A stretch of DNA of 36,514 bases, taken from a virus. The stretch spans positions 1-36,514 of IMG/VR virus record IMGVR_UViG_3300033064_002024. One strand, 5' to 3'. Shown one piece after another: positions 1-5,738 of this stretch (its first letter is position 1; every line of letters starts with the position of its first letter). The notes below the pieces were generated by a model. The model saw only the letters and a program-made list of their open reading frames with translations, did not search any database and was not told the origin of the DNA. A program made the position numbers and the translations under genes.

Positions 1-122
1 ACTACACGGGCGAGGTCCAAAGTTGTGCCACCCTCGATCTGGACATGGTCCAGGAACTTAACCTCTACCGGCTTCCCGATCCAGTCCTCGGGGATGGAGA
101 CCTGTGGTTCACACTGTGACAT
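1..122 (-). CDS. Partial small protein, leftward operon, function unknown
   Basis: The reading frame starts at the ATG complementary to 120-122 and runs off the left edge; 40 codons are visible. The protein begins MSQCEPQVSIPEDWIGKP and has mixed charged and hydrophobic residues with no recognisable motif. A strong GAGGAG ribosome binding site lies just upstream of the start. It overlaps the end of the preceding gene by 14 nt, so it is the fourth gene of the leftward operon. I do not recognise the family, and the C-terminus lies outside the window. Confidence 0.6.
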   Translation of the reverse strand, partial: MSQCEPQVSIPEDWIGKPVEVKFLDHVQIEGGTTLDLARV

Positions 123-285
123 GGTCTCTCCTCTTGTCTACATCGTCAACAGCCTGGCGTAGCTCCCTGACGACGTAGGCGGGAACATCGAACCCCCGCT
201 GCTCGCCGGGTGCGAGTTCGCCGTCCGGGAAACATAGCACCATTTTTCGTGCGGCAGCTAACAATCGGTGGATGGACGGTTTCAT
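109..285 (-). CDS. Small hypothetical protein (58 aa)
   Basis: This is the third gene of the leftward operon. The start at 285 is chosen because its ATG overlaps the stop of the preceding gene in an ATGA arrangement and has GGAG about 9 nt upstream. A longer open frame exists upstream but would run through the zinc-ribbon gene. The protein begins MKPSIHRLLAAARKM and ends in a charged helix-like stretch with VVRELRQAVDDVDKRR. No membrane segment or metal-binding motif is visible. I do not recognise the family; the small size and operon position suggest an accessory early protein. Confidence 0.6.
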   Translation of the reverse strand: MKPSIHRLLAAARKMVLCFPDGELAPGEQRGFDVPAYVVRELRQAVDDVDKRRDHVTV

Positions 286-467
286 ACCGGTAACTCCGAG
301 AACACCCACTGACCCTGTGGGTGAAGGGCATTTTCCGGGGGGTTTACACAGACGCACCACCCGTAATAGAGTCGAGTAGTCCGACCATCGGAGAGTGTCG
401 TGGGGAACGAGAAGTACACGGACAGGTGGCGTCCGCACTTGGGGCATGTGGCCTGTGTCCCCACCAT
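282..467 (-). CDS. Small zinc-ribbon-like protein (61 aa)
   Basis: The N-terminus carries a CPKCGRHL knuckle (Cys8 and Cys11), and a second cysteine pair, CVC, follows about 25 residues later. Together they could bind one zinc ion as a short ribbon. The start at 467 overlaps the stop of the upstream gene as TAATG, which points to translational coupling, and the stop overlaps the next start as ATGA. A TATAAT string sits on the start codon but has no -35 partner at a suitable distance, so I do not call it a promoter. The product may bind nucleic acid or protein; no specific function can be given. Confidence 0.65.
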   Translation of the reverse strand: MVGTQATCPKCGRHLSVYFSFPTTLSDGRTTRLYYGWCVCVNPPENALHPQGQWVFSELPV

Positions 468-622
468 TATACCATACCCCACAACCACCCATAGTACAGG
501 GAGACTCCCACATAGAGACCAGTGGGGATTAGACTTGAGAGGACGATACAGAGAAAGGAAGCAGGAGGATCGCGTTGATCCTCGCGGCAGCATGAGCCTT
601 CGTAGATGTCGGCGTCTCGCAT
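467..622 (-). CDS. Small membrane protein, first gene of leftward operon (51 aa)
   Basis: The start at 622 is chosen because AAAGGA lies 5-6 nt upstream and because transcription from the promoter at 654-682 should begin near 647, leaving a leader of about 25 nt. The polar N-terminal half (MRDADIYEGSCCRED) is followed by a hydrophobic half from about residue 22 (FLCIVLSSLIPTGLYVGVSL), which would form one membrane helix, and an aromatic tail YYGWLWGMV. The stop overlaps the next start as TAATG. Function unknown; single-span phage peptides of this kind may modify the host membrane or contribute to exclusion, but nothing here proves it. Confidence 0.6.
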   Translation of the reverse strand: MRDADIYEGSCCREDQRDPPASFLCIVLSSLIPTGLYVGVSLYYGWLWGMV

Positions 623-653
623 GGGCGTCCTTTCTCGATTTCTGCCACTTCCA

Positions 654-682
654 AGTATACCCGATAGTTGCGATCCTGTCAA
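654..682 (-). promoter_or_regulatory. Sigma70-type promoter for the leftward operon
   Basis: Read on the minus strand: TTGACA (677-682), a 17-nt spacer, then TATACT (654-659). The -35 box is perfect and the -10 box matches 5 of 6. The spacer carries TCGCAACTATCGGG, nearly the same as in the promoter at 13167-13195, which suggests an operator or a common origin. Confidence 0.85.
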
Positions 683-836
683 CCCCCGTAATAGAATTCC
701 TTTAGGGCAGAGCCTGCCGGATACTGGCGTATACCGCCTAAACCCGCCATGTATGTCGTAAACCTGGGTAGGCAACTTGGGGAATAGTTGCATTGTTAGG
801 ATACTCTGTTTAGCTGGGCTATATTTTTAACGGGGG

Positions 837-853
837 ATCTAAAGGGTTTAGAT
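837..853. promoter_or_regulatory. Short palindrome in the divergent control region, possible operator
   Basis: ATCTAAA, GGG, TTTAGAT form a perfect 7-bp inverted repeat with a 3-nt centre, in the gene-free stretch between the leftward promoter (654-682) and the rightward promoter (994-1022). The TTTAGA half-site recurs at 2838-2929. The rest of 690-993 is AT-rich with no gene that I can support. Confidence 0.4.
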
Positions 854-993
854 TTTAATAGGGAAATTTTGCATAATGTCCGAGGACGATAATAGAGGGT
901 GTCAAGGTCGCGGGCGAAGGCAAGGGTGATACCCCTATCTCCTTATAACAACAGCACTTACACCCCACGCGAGCACTTTTATTTCTTTTTTAT

Positions 994-1022
994 TTGCTTT
1001 TGCCCCACGGGTAGCGTAGACT
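994..1022 (+). promoter_or_regulatory. Rightward promoter with T-rich upstream tract
   Basis: TTGCTT (994-999), a 17-nt spacer and TAGACT (1017-1022) follow a T-rich run at 978-995 that resembles an UP element. The element at 3698-3726 has the same architecture. Predicted initiation near 1029 is about 41 nt before the first gene. Both boxes are weak (4 of 6 each), so the call rests on the shared layout and position. Confidence 0.5.
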
Positions 1023-1069
1023 ACCAATGCAAGCACACGACGCACACCGCTTGCACGGGAGATAGTACC

Positions 1070-1270
1070 ATGACAGCCTACAGATACAGAGCAGACACCG
1101 GCAGGCTCATCACCCATGGCCGCAAGTCGCCTGGGTTCTGGGCTTCTATGCTCTGGGCGGATCGGCGACGCCTCCCCCGACCGGTCGGCCTGAAGGCCCC
1201 TATGACTACATGGCAGCGTATCCGTCTGGTCCTAGAAGCATTGGCTATCGCCACCCTCATTCTATGGTAA
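1070..1270 (+). CDS. Small protein with C-terminal membrane segment (66 aa)
   Basis: This is the first gene of the rightward operon that ends at 2463. GGGAGA precedes the start at 1070. The N-terminal 40 residues are basic (MTAYRYRADTGRLITHGRK), and the C-terminal 22 residues, TTWQRIRLVLEALAIATLIL and flanks, form one membrane helix. An internal ATG at 1202 with GAAGG upstream would give a free 22-residue peptide closely matching the independent peptide gene at 12653-12721. The locus may therefore be a fusion, or may encode two products from nested starts. Function unknown. Confidence 0.55.
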   Translation: MTAYRYRADTGRLITHGRKSPGFWASMLWADRRRLPRPVGLKAPMTTWQRIRLVLEALAIATLILW

Positions 1271-1281
1271 GGAGTAGACCG

Positions 1282-1467
1282 ATGGAACTACGCTACTCAC
1301 ACACGACGCAAGATGGAACCGATCTATATGCATGGTTCAACATGGACGGATCAAAAGCCCTTGGGGACTACACCCTTGGGGAATGCTTCCGCCTATGGGG
1401 TACGCGACCGAAAAAGAATCCGAAAAACATTTGCATTCGGCCCACCCGTGACGTAAACTACAATTGA
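1282..1467 (+). CDS. Small hypothetical protein (61 aa)
   Basis: The start at 1282 follows AAGGAG by about 7 nt and lies 11 nt after the preceding stop, consistent with one operon. The protein begins MELRYSHTTQDGTDLYAW and is soluble, with aromatic residues in its N-terminal half and a basic tail around RPKKNPKN. No cysteine motif or membrane segment is present. I do not recognise it. The open frame extends further upstream, but that part overlaps the preceding gene and lacks a binding site. Confidence 0.6.
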   Translation: MELRYSHTTQDGTDLYAWFNMDGSKALGDYTLGECFRLWGTRPKKNPKNICIRPTRDVNYN

Positions 1468-1479
1468 AGGAGACACACG

Positions 1480-1647
1480 ATGAAAGACGCATGGCGACAA
1501 AAACCCGAGACTCGCGACAGCAAAACGCTTCCGCCCGCACACTGCCCGATCGGACAATGCAAAGACTGCCCGGCATTGTCGGACGGGTGCCCCGGAAAGC
1601 CCTTCCGCACCGACCCCACAGACCCGGCGTTCTGTTGGACGCCATAA
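1480..1647 (+). CDS. Cysteine-rich small protein (55 aa)
   Basis: This short gene begins at ATG 1480 with GAAGGAG upstream and lies 12 nt after the preceding stop. Four clustered cysteines (HCPIGQCKDCPALSDGC) are followed by a fifth near the C-terminus (FCWTP). The spacing C-x5-C-x2-C-x6-C could hold zinc or an iron-sulfur cluster, but I cannot match it to a named family. The frame competes with a longer frame that starts near 1464; the binding site, position and even gene spacing favour the call made here. Confidence 0.6.
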   Translation: MKDAWRQKPETRDSKTLPPAHCPIGQCKDCPALSDGCPGKPFRTDPTDPAFCWTP

Positions 1648-1670
1648 CTAGTAGCACAGGAGGCAGCACT

Positions 1671-1850
1671 ATGCAGAACGTCGAAATCACAATGAAAGAC
1701 AAGAAAATGATCATCACGGTCGATCTGTCCGTCAAGGGGACGCCTTCCGCGTCCGGGAAATCCCTGGTCATCGGCTCCACGAAGGGCAACGTCGAAGTCG
1801 GCGGGTCCAGCGGCGTCAAGGTCGGCGTCAACGTGTACAAGCCCAAGTAG
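1671..1850 (+). CDS. Small hypothetical protein, compact beta-rich (59 aa)
   Basis: The start at 1671 has GGAGG about 9 nt upstream. The sequence alternates hydrophobic and polar residues (NVEITMKDKKMIITVDLSVK), then SGKSLVIGSTKGNVEV and a final KVGVNVYKP strand, so a small beta-sheet fold is likely. I recall small uncharacterised bacterial and phage proteins with a similar SGKS-ASTxGNV-NVY pattern, but I cannot name the family and SGKS here is not a P-loop. It sits fourth in the rightward operon and lacks signal peptide and cysteines. Confidence 0.65.
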   Translation: MQNVEITMKDKKMIITVDLSVKGTPSASGKSLVIGSTKGNVEVGGSSGVKVGVNVYKPK

Positions 1851-1938
1851 TCCCTGTCCGGTCGGCATGGGGTCACGGACGACCCCACTGACGGTCTCGG
1901 CTACCGTCGCGGGCTTTACTCTAACAGAAGGGAATGAA

Positions 1939-2160
1939 ATGCATAAGATAACGGTAATCAGTACCAAAGGGAAGGCTCATATCATCCGCTGCTCTTCCCT
2001 CGCCCGTCTGCTAGACCTTTATGAGAAGGCCGGTGCCGACCCGTGGCTGGTAACACCCGATACAATTCAGATCGGCAAACGGTCGGGCGATGATCGTCGG
2101 CGTGGTGACGCCGACAGTGTGTTCTGCCGACGACATGACACCGAACGTCGCCAAGCCTAG
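1939..2160 (+). CDS. Small hypothetical protein, paralogue A of a tandem pair (73 aa)
   Basis: AAGGGA precedes the start at 1939. The protein begins MHKITVISTKGKAHIIR and continues with a leucine-rich helix (SLARLLDLYEKAGADPW) and a conserved VTPDTIQIGKR block near residue 45. It aligns throughout its first 50 residues with the next gene (MHK-TV, SL-LLDLY, GxDP, VTPxTIQIGKR), while the basic C-termini differ. The pair is therefore a tandem duplication. No catalytic motif is visible. The 88-nt gap upstream holds no gene that I can support. Confidence 0.65.
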   Translation: MHKITVISTKGKAHIIRCSSLARLLDLYEKAGADPWLVTPDTIQIGKRSGDDRRRGDADSVFCRRHDTERRQA

Positions 2161-2183
2161 ACCCCACACAACAGGAGAATGAC

Positions 2184-2420
2184 ATGCACAAGGCTACGGT
2201 TTATGACATCGACGGCGTATGCCATACGGTACGGGCGGAATCCCTCTTGGGGCTCATGGATCTTTACCAAAGACAGGGGATGGACCCCTACATCGTGACT
2301 CCTGGTACGATACAAATTGGCAAGCGGCACGGCCAGCGGCGTGCAGCCCCCTATCCGCCCACGTACCAAACGGCCGATGAACGACGAACGGCGAACCGTC
2401 GCGGCCCCGCCCGGTGGTAA
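2184..2420 (+). CDS. Small hypothetical protein, paralogue B of a tandem pair (78 aa)
   Basis: CAGGAG precedes the start at 2184. The protein begins MHKATVYDIDGVCHTVR, has SLLGLMDLYQRQGMDPYIV and the shared VTPGTIQIGKR block, then an arginine-rich tail ending ANRRGPARW. It is the last gene of the first rightward operon, and the terminator starts 17 nt after its stop. The duplicated core and divergent basic tails suggest a shared scaffold with different partners, possibly nucleic acid, but no function can be assigned. Confidence 0.65.
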   Translation: MHKATVYDIDGVCHTVRAESLLGLMDLYQRQGMDPYIVTPGTIQIGKRHGQRRAAPYPPTYQTADERRTANRRGPARW

Positions 2421-2436
2421 ACAGCCATTTCCTCTG

Positions 2437-2463
2437 AGCCCCCGCAAGGGGGCTTTCTTTTTT
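2437..2463 (+). terminator. Intrinsic terminator closing the first rightward operon
   Basis: AGCCCCC, loop GCAA, GGGGGCT form a perfect 7-bp GC-rich hairpin (2437-2454), followed by TTCTTTTTT. Stable stem, tetraloop and U-tract are all present, just after the last gene. Confidence 0.93.
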
Positions 2464-2540
2464 GCCTACATTTCCTCCGGGCCGACCGGCCTACGCCCGG
2501 CCCCCACACCCCCGTACAATCGGCGAGAAGCCGCTTGCAC

Positions 2541-2575
2541 GCCCCTATACGCTACGATCTCTCCTGTATAGGGGC
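2541..2575. repeat. Inverted repeat with GCCCCTATAC arms
   Basis: GCCCCTATAC (2541-2550) and GTATAGGGGC (2566-2575) are perfect 10-bp arms around a 15-nt loop. The GCCCCTATA core recurs singly at 3431-3439 and 4132-4140. Confidence 0.7.
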
Positions 2576-2768
2576 ATCGGCCCGGTTGCTCGCCCAGGGC
2601 TTTAGACGGCCGTCCAGCCAACAGGGTTCCGATTGTAACGACTGGCCGAATAGCGGCCCAAAGTGGGGCCTTTAAACAACGTGGATACTCGACTTATATG
2701 CCCTTGTCCCGGTGGTCCCAGTTTCGTCAAACAAACATAAATTCCGTTAACCCTTTAAGAATCTACTC

Positions 2769-2787
2769 TTATAAAAGTTTGTCCAGG
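2769..2787 (+). repeat. Left arm of a 19-bp spaced inverted repeat
   Basis: TTATAAAAGTTTGTCCAGG is the exact reverse complement of 3067-3085. The two arms flank the most AT-rich segment and are 279 nt apart. They end in mismatches on both sides, so the repeat is precisely 19 bp. Confidence 0.8.
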
Positions 2788-2890
2788 GTAAAACAGTTAG
2801 GGGGGAAGTTCTTACGTGTGGGGATTCGAGGGGTCTCATTTAGATTTAAATTTATAACCGTAATCTGAATACTCTGAATAGTCTAAAGAT

Positions 2891-2929
2891 TCTAAACAGT
2901 GTACAGAAAGTGTTTAGAAAGTGTTTAGA
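2891..2929. repeat. Cluster of TGTTTAGA sites
   Basis: TCTAAACA lies at 2891-2898 and TGTTTAGA at 2911-2918 and 2922-2929. The last two are part of an 11-nt tandem unit (AAAGTGTTTAG). A protein-binding cluster such as initiator or repressor sites is plausible. Confidence 0.5.
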
Positions 2930-3008
2930 TATCGTCACACTACACAGTATACATAAGATGCATAGAGTTATCCATCGGACTGGTATAGTTGTAACGGTTT
3001 TAACGTAT

Positions 3009-3040
3009 TATGGTAACAATAGACGATTACTGTTACCATA
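3009..3040. repeat. Perfect inverted repeat TATGGTAACA / TGTTACCATA
   Basis: Two 10-bp arms (3009-3018 and 3031-3040) surround a 12-nt centre, between the two arms of the 19-bp repeat. There is no U-tract, so a binding site or cruciform is more likely than a terminator. Confidence 0.65.
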
Positions 3041-3066
3041 AGGATGACACGCCTATTTGCCCTTAT

Positions 3067-3085
3067 CCTGGACAAACTTTTATAA
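3067..3085 (-). repeat. Right arm of the 19-bp spaced inverted repeat
   Basis: CCTGGACAAACTTTTATAA is the exact reverse complement of 2769-2787. See the left arm for the layout. Confidence 0.8.
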
Positions 3086-3590
3086 ATCCTTTGCCACGCG
3101 GCACTTAGTCGGGGCCATGTGTGTGGACGAAACTGGGACAAGTGGGACACTCTATAAAAACGCTGAGCAAACTCGCTGTTTGCTGTCCCGTTCACTTTTG
3201 ACCGATCCGGGAAAAGTGGGGCCTCTAAACCCCTTTCGGGAGACCCCCCTTACAGATGGACCCCTTTTGTATGATACACCGTAGGTGAATTACATACCTG
3301 TGAGACATACGCCTTTAAGCGTTCGGGTTTCGTTCGGGCGTGCTGGTTTAGATCGTCCACAATTCCGCCGATGTGGGTGCCTTCCGATACCGCTGTGACG
3401 GCCCACGCGGCATCGCGTTTTTAATCGCGTGCCCCTATAGAGACTCGGACCTTGCCCATGGCATATAACGTGGGGCTGACGCCTACCGGCACGATCTTAA
3501 TGGGGGGCCGGGGCCAGCCCGCTGTTTTAATGAGCATGGGTGCAATTAAAATGGGCGATGCGGGGTTTTAATCGTGGTCAGCCGGATCGG

Positions 3591-3676
3591 TTAAATGGGC
3601 CGGTACAAACGGCGTGCCAAAGGCTAGATCGCCCGCTTAAATGGCCCGGTGCATTTAACGTGCCAAACGGCTAGGC
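3591..3676. repeat. Imperfect tandem repeat, period 46 nt
   Basis: Two units start TTAAATGGGCCGGT (3591) and TTAAATGGCCCGGT (3637), and both continue to an ACGTGCCAAA or GCGTGCCAAA block and GGCTAG. Related TTAAT or TTAAAATGGG words lie upstream between 3480 and 3590, so the pair may be the best-preserved part of a longer site array just before the promoter at 3698. Confidence 0.65.
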
Positions 3677-3697
3677 AAAAAGAATTATTATTTTTAT

Positions 3698-3726
3698 TTG
3701 CTTCGCGGGCCGCAGTGTCGTACTGT
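3698..3726 (+). promoter_or_regulatory. Rightward promoter with T-rich upstream tract
   Basis: TTGCTT (3698-3703), a 17-nt spacer and TACTGT (3721-3726) follow a T/A-rich run (3677-3697). The layout, the TTTATTTGCTT sequence and a CCAATG downstream all match the element at 994-1022. Initiation near 3733 is about 42 nt before the first gene. Confidence 0.5.
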
Positions 3727-3774
3727 TCCAATGGAGCAAACGCGGCGACGGCTGCCCTACATGGAGACCCCGTG

Positions 3775-4101
3775 ATGGCTGTGTACGACTGGGCAAAACC
3801 AATGCTGCTCAAGACTGACGTAGTTCTCCAATCGGGAAGTAATCGGGCCGGTCGATACGTCGATATCTGCACCGGTATAGACAAGAAACATTGGAGACTC
3901 TGGGATAGTGACCAGACGACCTGCTTGGGTGACTGTTCATGCAGGATGTCGCATGTCGGTATAATGCGTGCTGCTCACAAGAAAGCCGCTGGGCTCGAAA
4001 AGGCCAAGGCCAAGGCCGACCGTGAGAAAGCCTGGCTTAAGATGGCGAGGGCGATTGCCCGTCACCTTGAGAAAACCCTACGTGGAGGGGACACCCTATG
4101 A
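3775..4101 (+). CDS. Hypothetical protein with basic helical C-terminus (108 aa)
   Basis: GGAGA precedes the chosen start at 3775; the open frame reaches further upstream, but that part lies across the promoter. The N-terminal half (MAVYDWAKPMLLKTDVVLQ) looks beta-rich and includes a CLGDCSC cysteine cluster near residue 52. The C-terminal half is lysine- and alanine-rich (KKAAGLEKAKAKADREKAW) and should form a long basic helix, as in small DNA-binding phage proteins. It is the first gene of the second rightward operon. Family not recognised. Confidence 0.65.
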   Translation: MAVYDWAKPMLLKTDVVLQSGSNRAGRYVDICTGIDKKHWRLWDSDQTTCLGDCSCRMSHVGIMRAAHKKAAGLEKAKAKADREKAWLKMARAIARHLEKTLRGGDTL

Positions 4102-4157
4102 TCGGCAGTGAGGCACAACGCGGCAGCCGTCGCCCCTATAGAGAGGAGAACCCATGA
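4098..4157 (+). CDS. 19-residue open frame linking two genes (possible coupling peptide)
   Basis: ATG 4098 overlaps the previous stop as ATGA, has GGAGGGG about 8 nt upstream, and runs 19 codons to a TGA that overlaps the ATG of the next gene, again as ATGA. The peptide (MIGSEAQRGSRRPYREENP) has no recognisable feature. Its value may lie in carrying ribosomes between genes, or the frame may be fortuitous. Confidence 0.3.
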   Translation: MIGSEAQRGSRRPYREENP

Positions 4158-4348
4158 ACATCAGCAAAGCCGTAAAAGAGGCCATACGTACCTACGCACA
4201 GGCTGAGGGCCTGTTGACTCTCGCCCAGGACGCGGTTGACCGGGCACAGATCACCTGTGCAGAGGCCAGAGGCGTAGTACACACAGCCTATGAGCATCTG
4301 GTCCGTATCCGAGACGCTGAACAGGCCGAGAAGCACGGACCCAACTAA
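4154..4348 (+). CDS. Small helical protein (64 aa)
   Basis: GAGAGGAGA precedes the start at 4154. The protein is almost all helix-forming (AVKEAIRTYAQAEGLLTLAQ, then AVDRAQITCAEARGVVHTAY), with hydrophobic residues spaced as in a coiled coil or helical hairpin. It lacks membrane segments and cysteine pairs. The GCCCCTATA motif of the non-coding region occurs just before its binding site (4132-4140). Function unknown. Confidence 0.6.
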   Translation: MNISKAVKEAIRTYAQAEGLLTLAQDAVDRAQITCAEARGVVHTAYEHLVRIRDAEQAEKHGPN

Positions 4349-4361
4349 CAGGAGGCGTACC

Positions 4362-4622
4362 ATGCACGATCAGTACGGTGATGACGTACCCGATGATCTG
4401 GTTCTCTTACCGGATTTCTACGGTGACTACGCTGACGTGATCTTCGGTGCCACCTGGTATGAGCGTAACTCAATACTCATGGCAAGTGCATCCGAGATCG
4501 GGGAATACAGTGAGGACGATCCCGAGGACGCGGGGATAGTGCTGGACGAGAACAGTGTCGTCTGCCGCATACCCGAGTGTCTCCAGAGGGGAAGCCCCGA
4601 AGACGGATTCTACCACGCTTGA
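4362..4622 (+). CDS. Acidic small protein (86 aa)
   Basis: An AGGAGG site lies about 7 nt before the start at 4362, and the gap to the previous gene is 13 nt. The protein is strongly acidic throughout (HDQYGDDVPDDLVLL at the start, EIGEYSEDDPEDAG in the middle), with a few aromatic residues. Small acidic phage proteins often act as DNA mimics or bind host nucleic-acid enzymes; that is a general possibility only, since no specific homology is recognised. Confidence 0.65.
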   Translation: MHDQYGDDVPDDLVLLPDFYGDYADVIFGATWYERNSILMASASEIGEYSEDDPEDAGIVLDENSVVCRIPECLQRGSPEDGFYHA

Positions 4623-4633
4623 CAGGAGCCCTC

Positions 4634-4837
4634 ATGCCACGACACAATGTGAATGAGCCGCGATGGTGCGGTGTGACTCGGGAAATAACGATACACAAGC
4701 ACGTTTTTGCGTATCGTTCCCGATGGGGAATGCCTTGCACCGGGCCACGAGTGTGCATATACTGTGGGGTCGAAGCCGGTCCCGACGACAAAGACTGGGC
4801 TACTCTTGGCCCCTTTCTTAGCGGAGACGTACTATGA
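4634..4837 (+). CDS. Small protein with a C-x2-C knuckle (67 aa)
   Basis: CAGGAG precedes the start at 4634. The N-terminus is basic and the middle has CTGPRVCIYCG, a potential zinc-binding cluster, followed by an acidic segment AGPDDKDW. Its stop overlaps the next start as ATGA. It belongs to the series of zinc-ribbon-like small genes in this operon. The partner and target are unknown. Confidence 0.6.
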   Translation: MPRHNVNEPRWCGVTREITIHKHVFAYRSRWGMPCTGPRVCIYCGVEAGPDDKDWATLGPFLSGDVL

Positions 4838-5148
4838 AAGAAGCAAAGATCATCCTTCCCGTGTGCGACAACAAGGGGAACGATCTGAACGCGATTCATC
4901 GGAGTTTGCGGGTTTACTTGGCGAAGCATTTCGGTGGTTTCACCGCGACACCAGCCTTGGGGGGATGGGTGAATAATCAGGATATTCTCCAAGAGGAGAA
5001 GGTCGTGGTCTACACCGTCGCGGTTGGCGACCTGTCCGATGCGACTACCGCCTTGTGGACGATCTGCCGAACCCTACGCAAGGCCGCGAGACAGGACAGC
5101 ATTTACTACTGTGATTCCAGCGGTAGTGTACACTTCATCGAGGACTAA
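4834..5148 (+). CDS. Conserved hypothetical phage protein (104 aa)
   Basis: The start at 4834 overlaps the previous stop. The pattern KIILPVCDNKGNDL, a helix, then FGGFTATPALGGWVNN and a terminal YYCDSSGSVHFIED resembles a recurrent small family of bacteria and phages in which an LPxxDNxG segment precedes FGGxT and a GxW element. I know the pattern but not a biochemical function for it. The fold is probably alternating strand and helix. It is translationally coupled to the preceding gene and 1 nt from the next. Confidence 0.65.
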   Translation: MKEAKIILPVCDNKGNDLNAIHRSLRVYLAKHFGGFTATPALGGWVNNQDILQEEKVVVYTVAVGDLSDATTALWTICRTLRKAARQDSIYYCDSSGSVHFIED

Positions 5149-5149
5149 C

Positions 5150-5737
5150 ATGACCACACTAACTGAAGTAATCGGCAAGCTGATGGGCGTCGTTGAGATT
5201 CTGGAGGAAATCGACGACCGGCTAGCGGCTGAGCACGCTACTGAGGTTGGCGACGACCCCCGCACCGCGATGGTGGCCGCTGCCTGGCTTGCGGAAATGC
5301 ATGGCGAGCCGAAAACAGGGGCTTTCAGCCGCCCCCTCCCTCCGGGGAGCTACATTGTCGATAAGGCTCCGCACCTGGACGTGCAAGAGACCCTGACCGG
5401 GCGACAGGCCCCACTACCAGAAACGCAGTTCGGTGTCTGCCGCACATGCCTGCAAAAGGACATCCCGCTGGACGAGAATGGGTGTTTGTCGAAGCATGAA
5501 TGGCCGGGCCGTTGTTCACACTGTCCCGGTTCGCACATGATGCCGCAGGCCCCGTTGCCGATAGAGCCGACCATGCTCTACATCGTGCCCGATCACGGTG
5601 TCTGTCGGGCCTGCAACCAGAAGGTTCTTCTGGATCGCAACGGGTTCCTGCATGAACACGTTTACATCAACCACACATGTCACGGGTCGGGCGGAAGACC
5701 CGACTATCTGTGTCCCGTGGTAACAACTGGAGGCTAA
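5150..5737 (+). CDS. Double zinc-knuckle protein (195 aa)
   Basis: The start at 5150 lies 1 nt after the previous stop, with GAGGAC as a modest binding site. Residues 1-50 are helical (TTLTEVIGKLMGVVEILEEI). Two tandem related modules follow: VCRTCLQKDIPLDENGCL...RCSHC near 112-145 and VCRACNQKVLLDRNGFL...TCHGSG near 158-186. Each has a C-x2-C pair, a DxNG turn and a later histidine or cysteine set, so the C-terminal half is an internal duplication that probably binds two zincs. Nucleic-acid or protein binding is plausible; no enzyme motif is present. Confidence 0.65.
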   Translation: MTTLTEVIGKLMGVVEILEEIDDRLAAEHATEVGDDPRTAMVAAAWLAEMHGEPKTGAFSRPLPPGSYIVDKAPHLDVQETLTGRQAPLPETQFGVCRTCLQKDIPLDENGCLSKHEWPGRCSHCPGSHMMPQAPLPIEPTMLYIVPDHGVCRACNQKVLLDRNGFLHEHVYINHTCHGSGGRPDYLCPVVTTGG

Positions 5738-5738
5738 C

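Larger units (their letters stand above)
2464..3697. other. Gene-free, repeat-dense region; candidate replication origin or regulatory hub
   Basis: No open frame here has a convincing start, composition or neighbour. The middle (about 2700-3110) is the most AT-rich part of the window, and the flanks are GC-rich. It contains a 19-bp inverted repeat with arms 280 nt apart, a 10-bp hairpin at 3009-3040, TGTTTAGA sites at 2891-2929, two 18-nt copies of AAAGTGGGGCCTYTAAAC (2660-2677 and 3213-3230), and a tandem repeat at 3591-3676. A DnaA-box-like TTATCCATC lies at 2968-2976. Such a layout is typical of origins or packaging and regulatory loci, but origin function is inferred. Confidence 0.5.

Noticed and set aside
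3218-3230. GGGGCCTCTAAAC, identical to the core of the T7 Tphi terminator
   Set aside because: The rest of the T7 hairpin and U-tract are missing; a second copy at 2660-2677 also lacks them. Probably chance or an unrelated repeat.
2968-3284. Open frames on both strands (75 codons each) inside the gene-free region
   Set aside because: They lack ribosome binding sites, overlap each other on opposite strands, cover repeats, and their composition does not resemble the neighbouring genes.
3431-4145. CCCCTATAGAGA as a T7-like RNA polymerase promoter
   Set aside because: Only a few bases around the T7 initiation site match, no single-subunit RNA polymerase gene is visible, and good sigma70 promoters exist.
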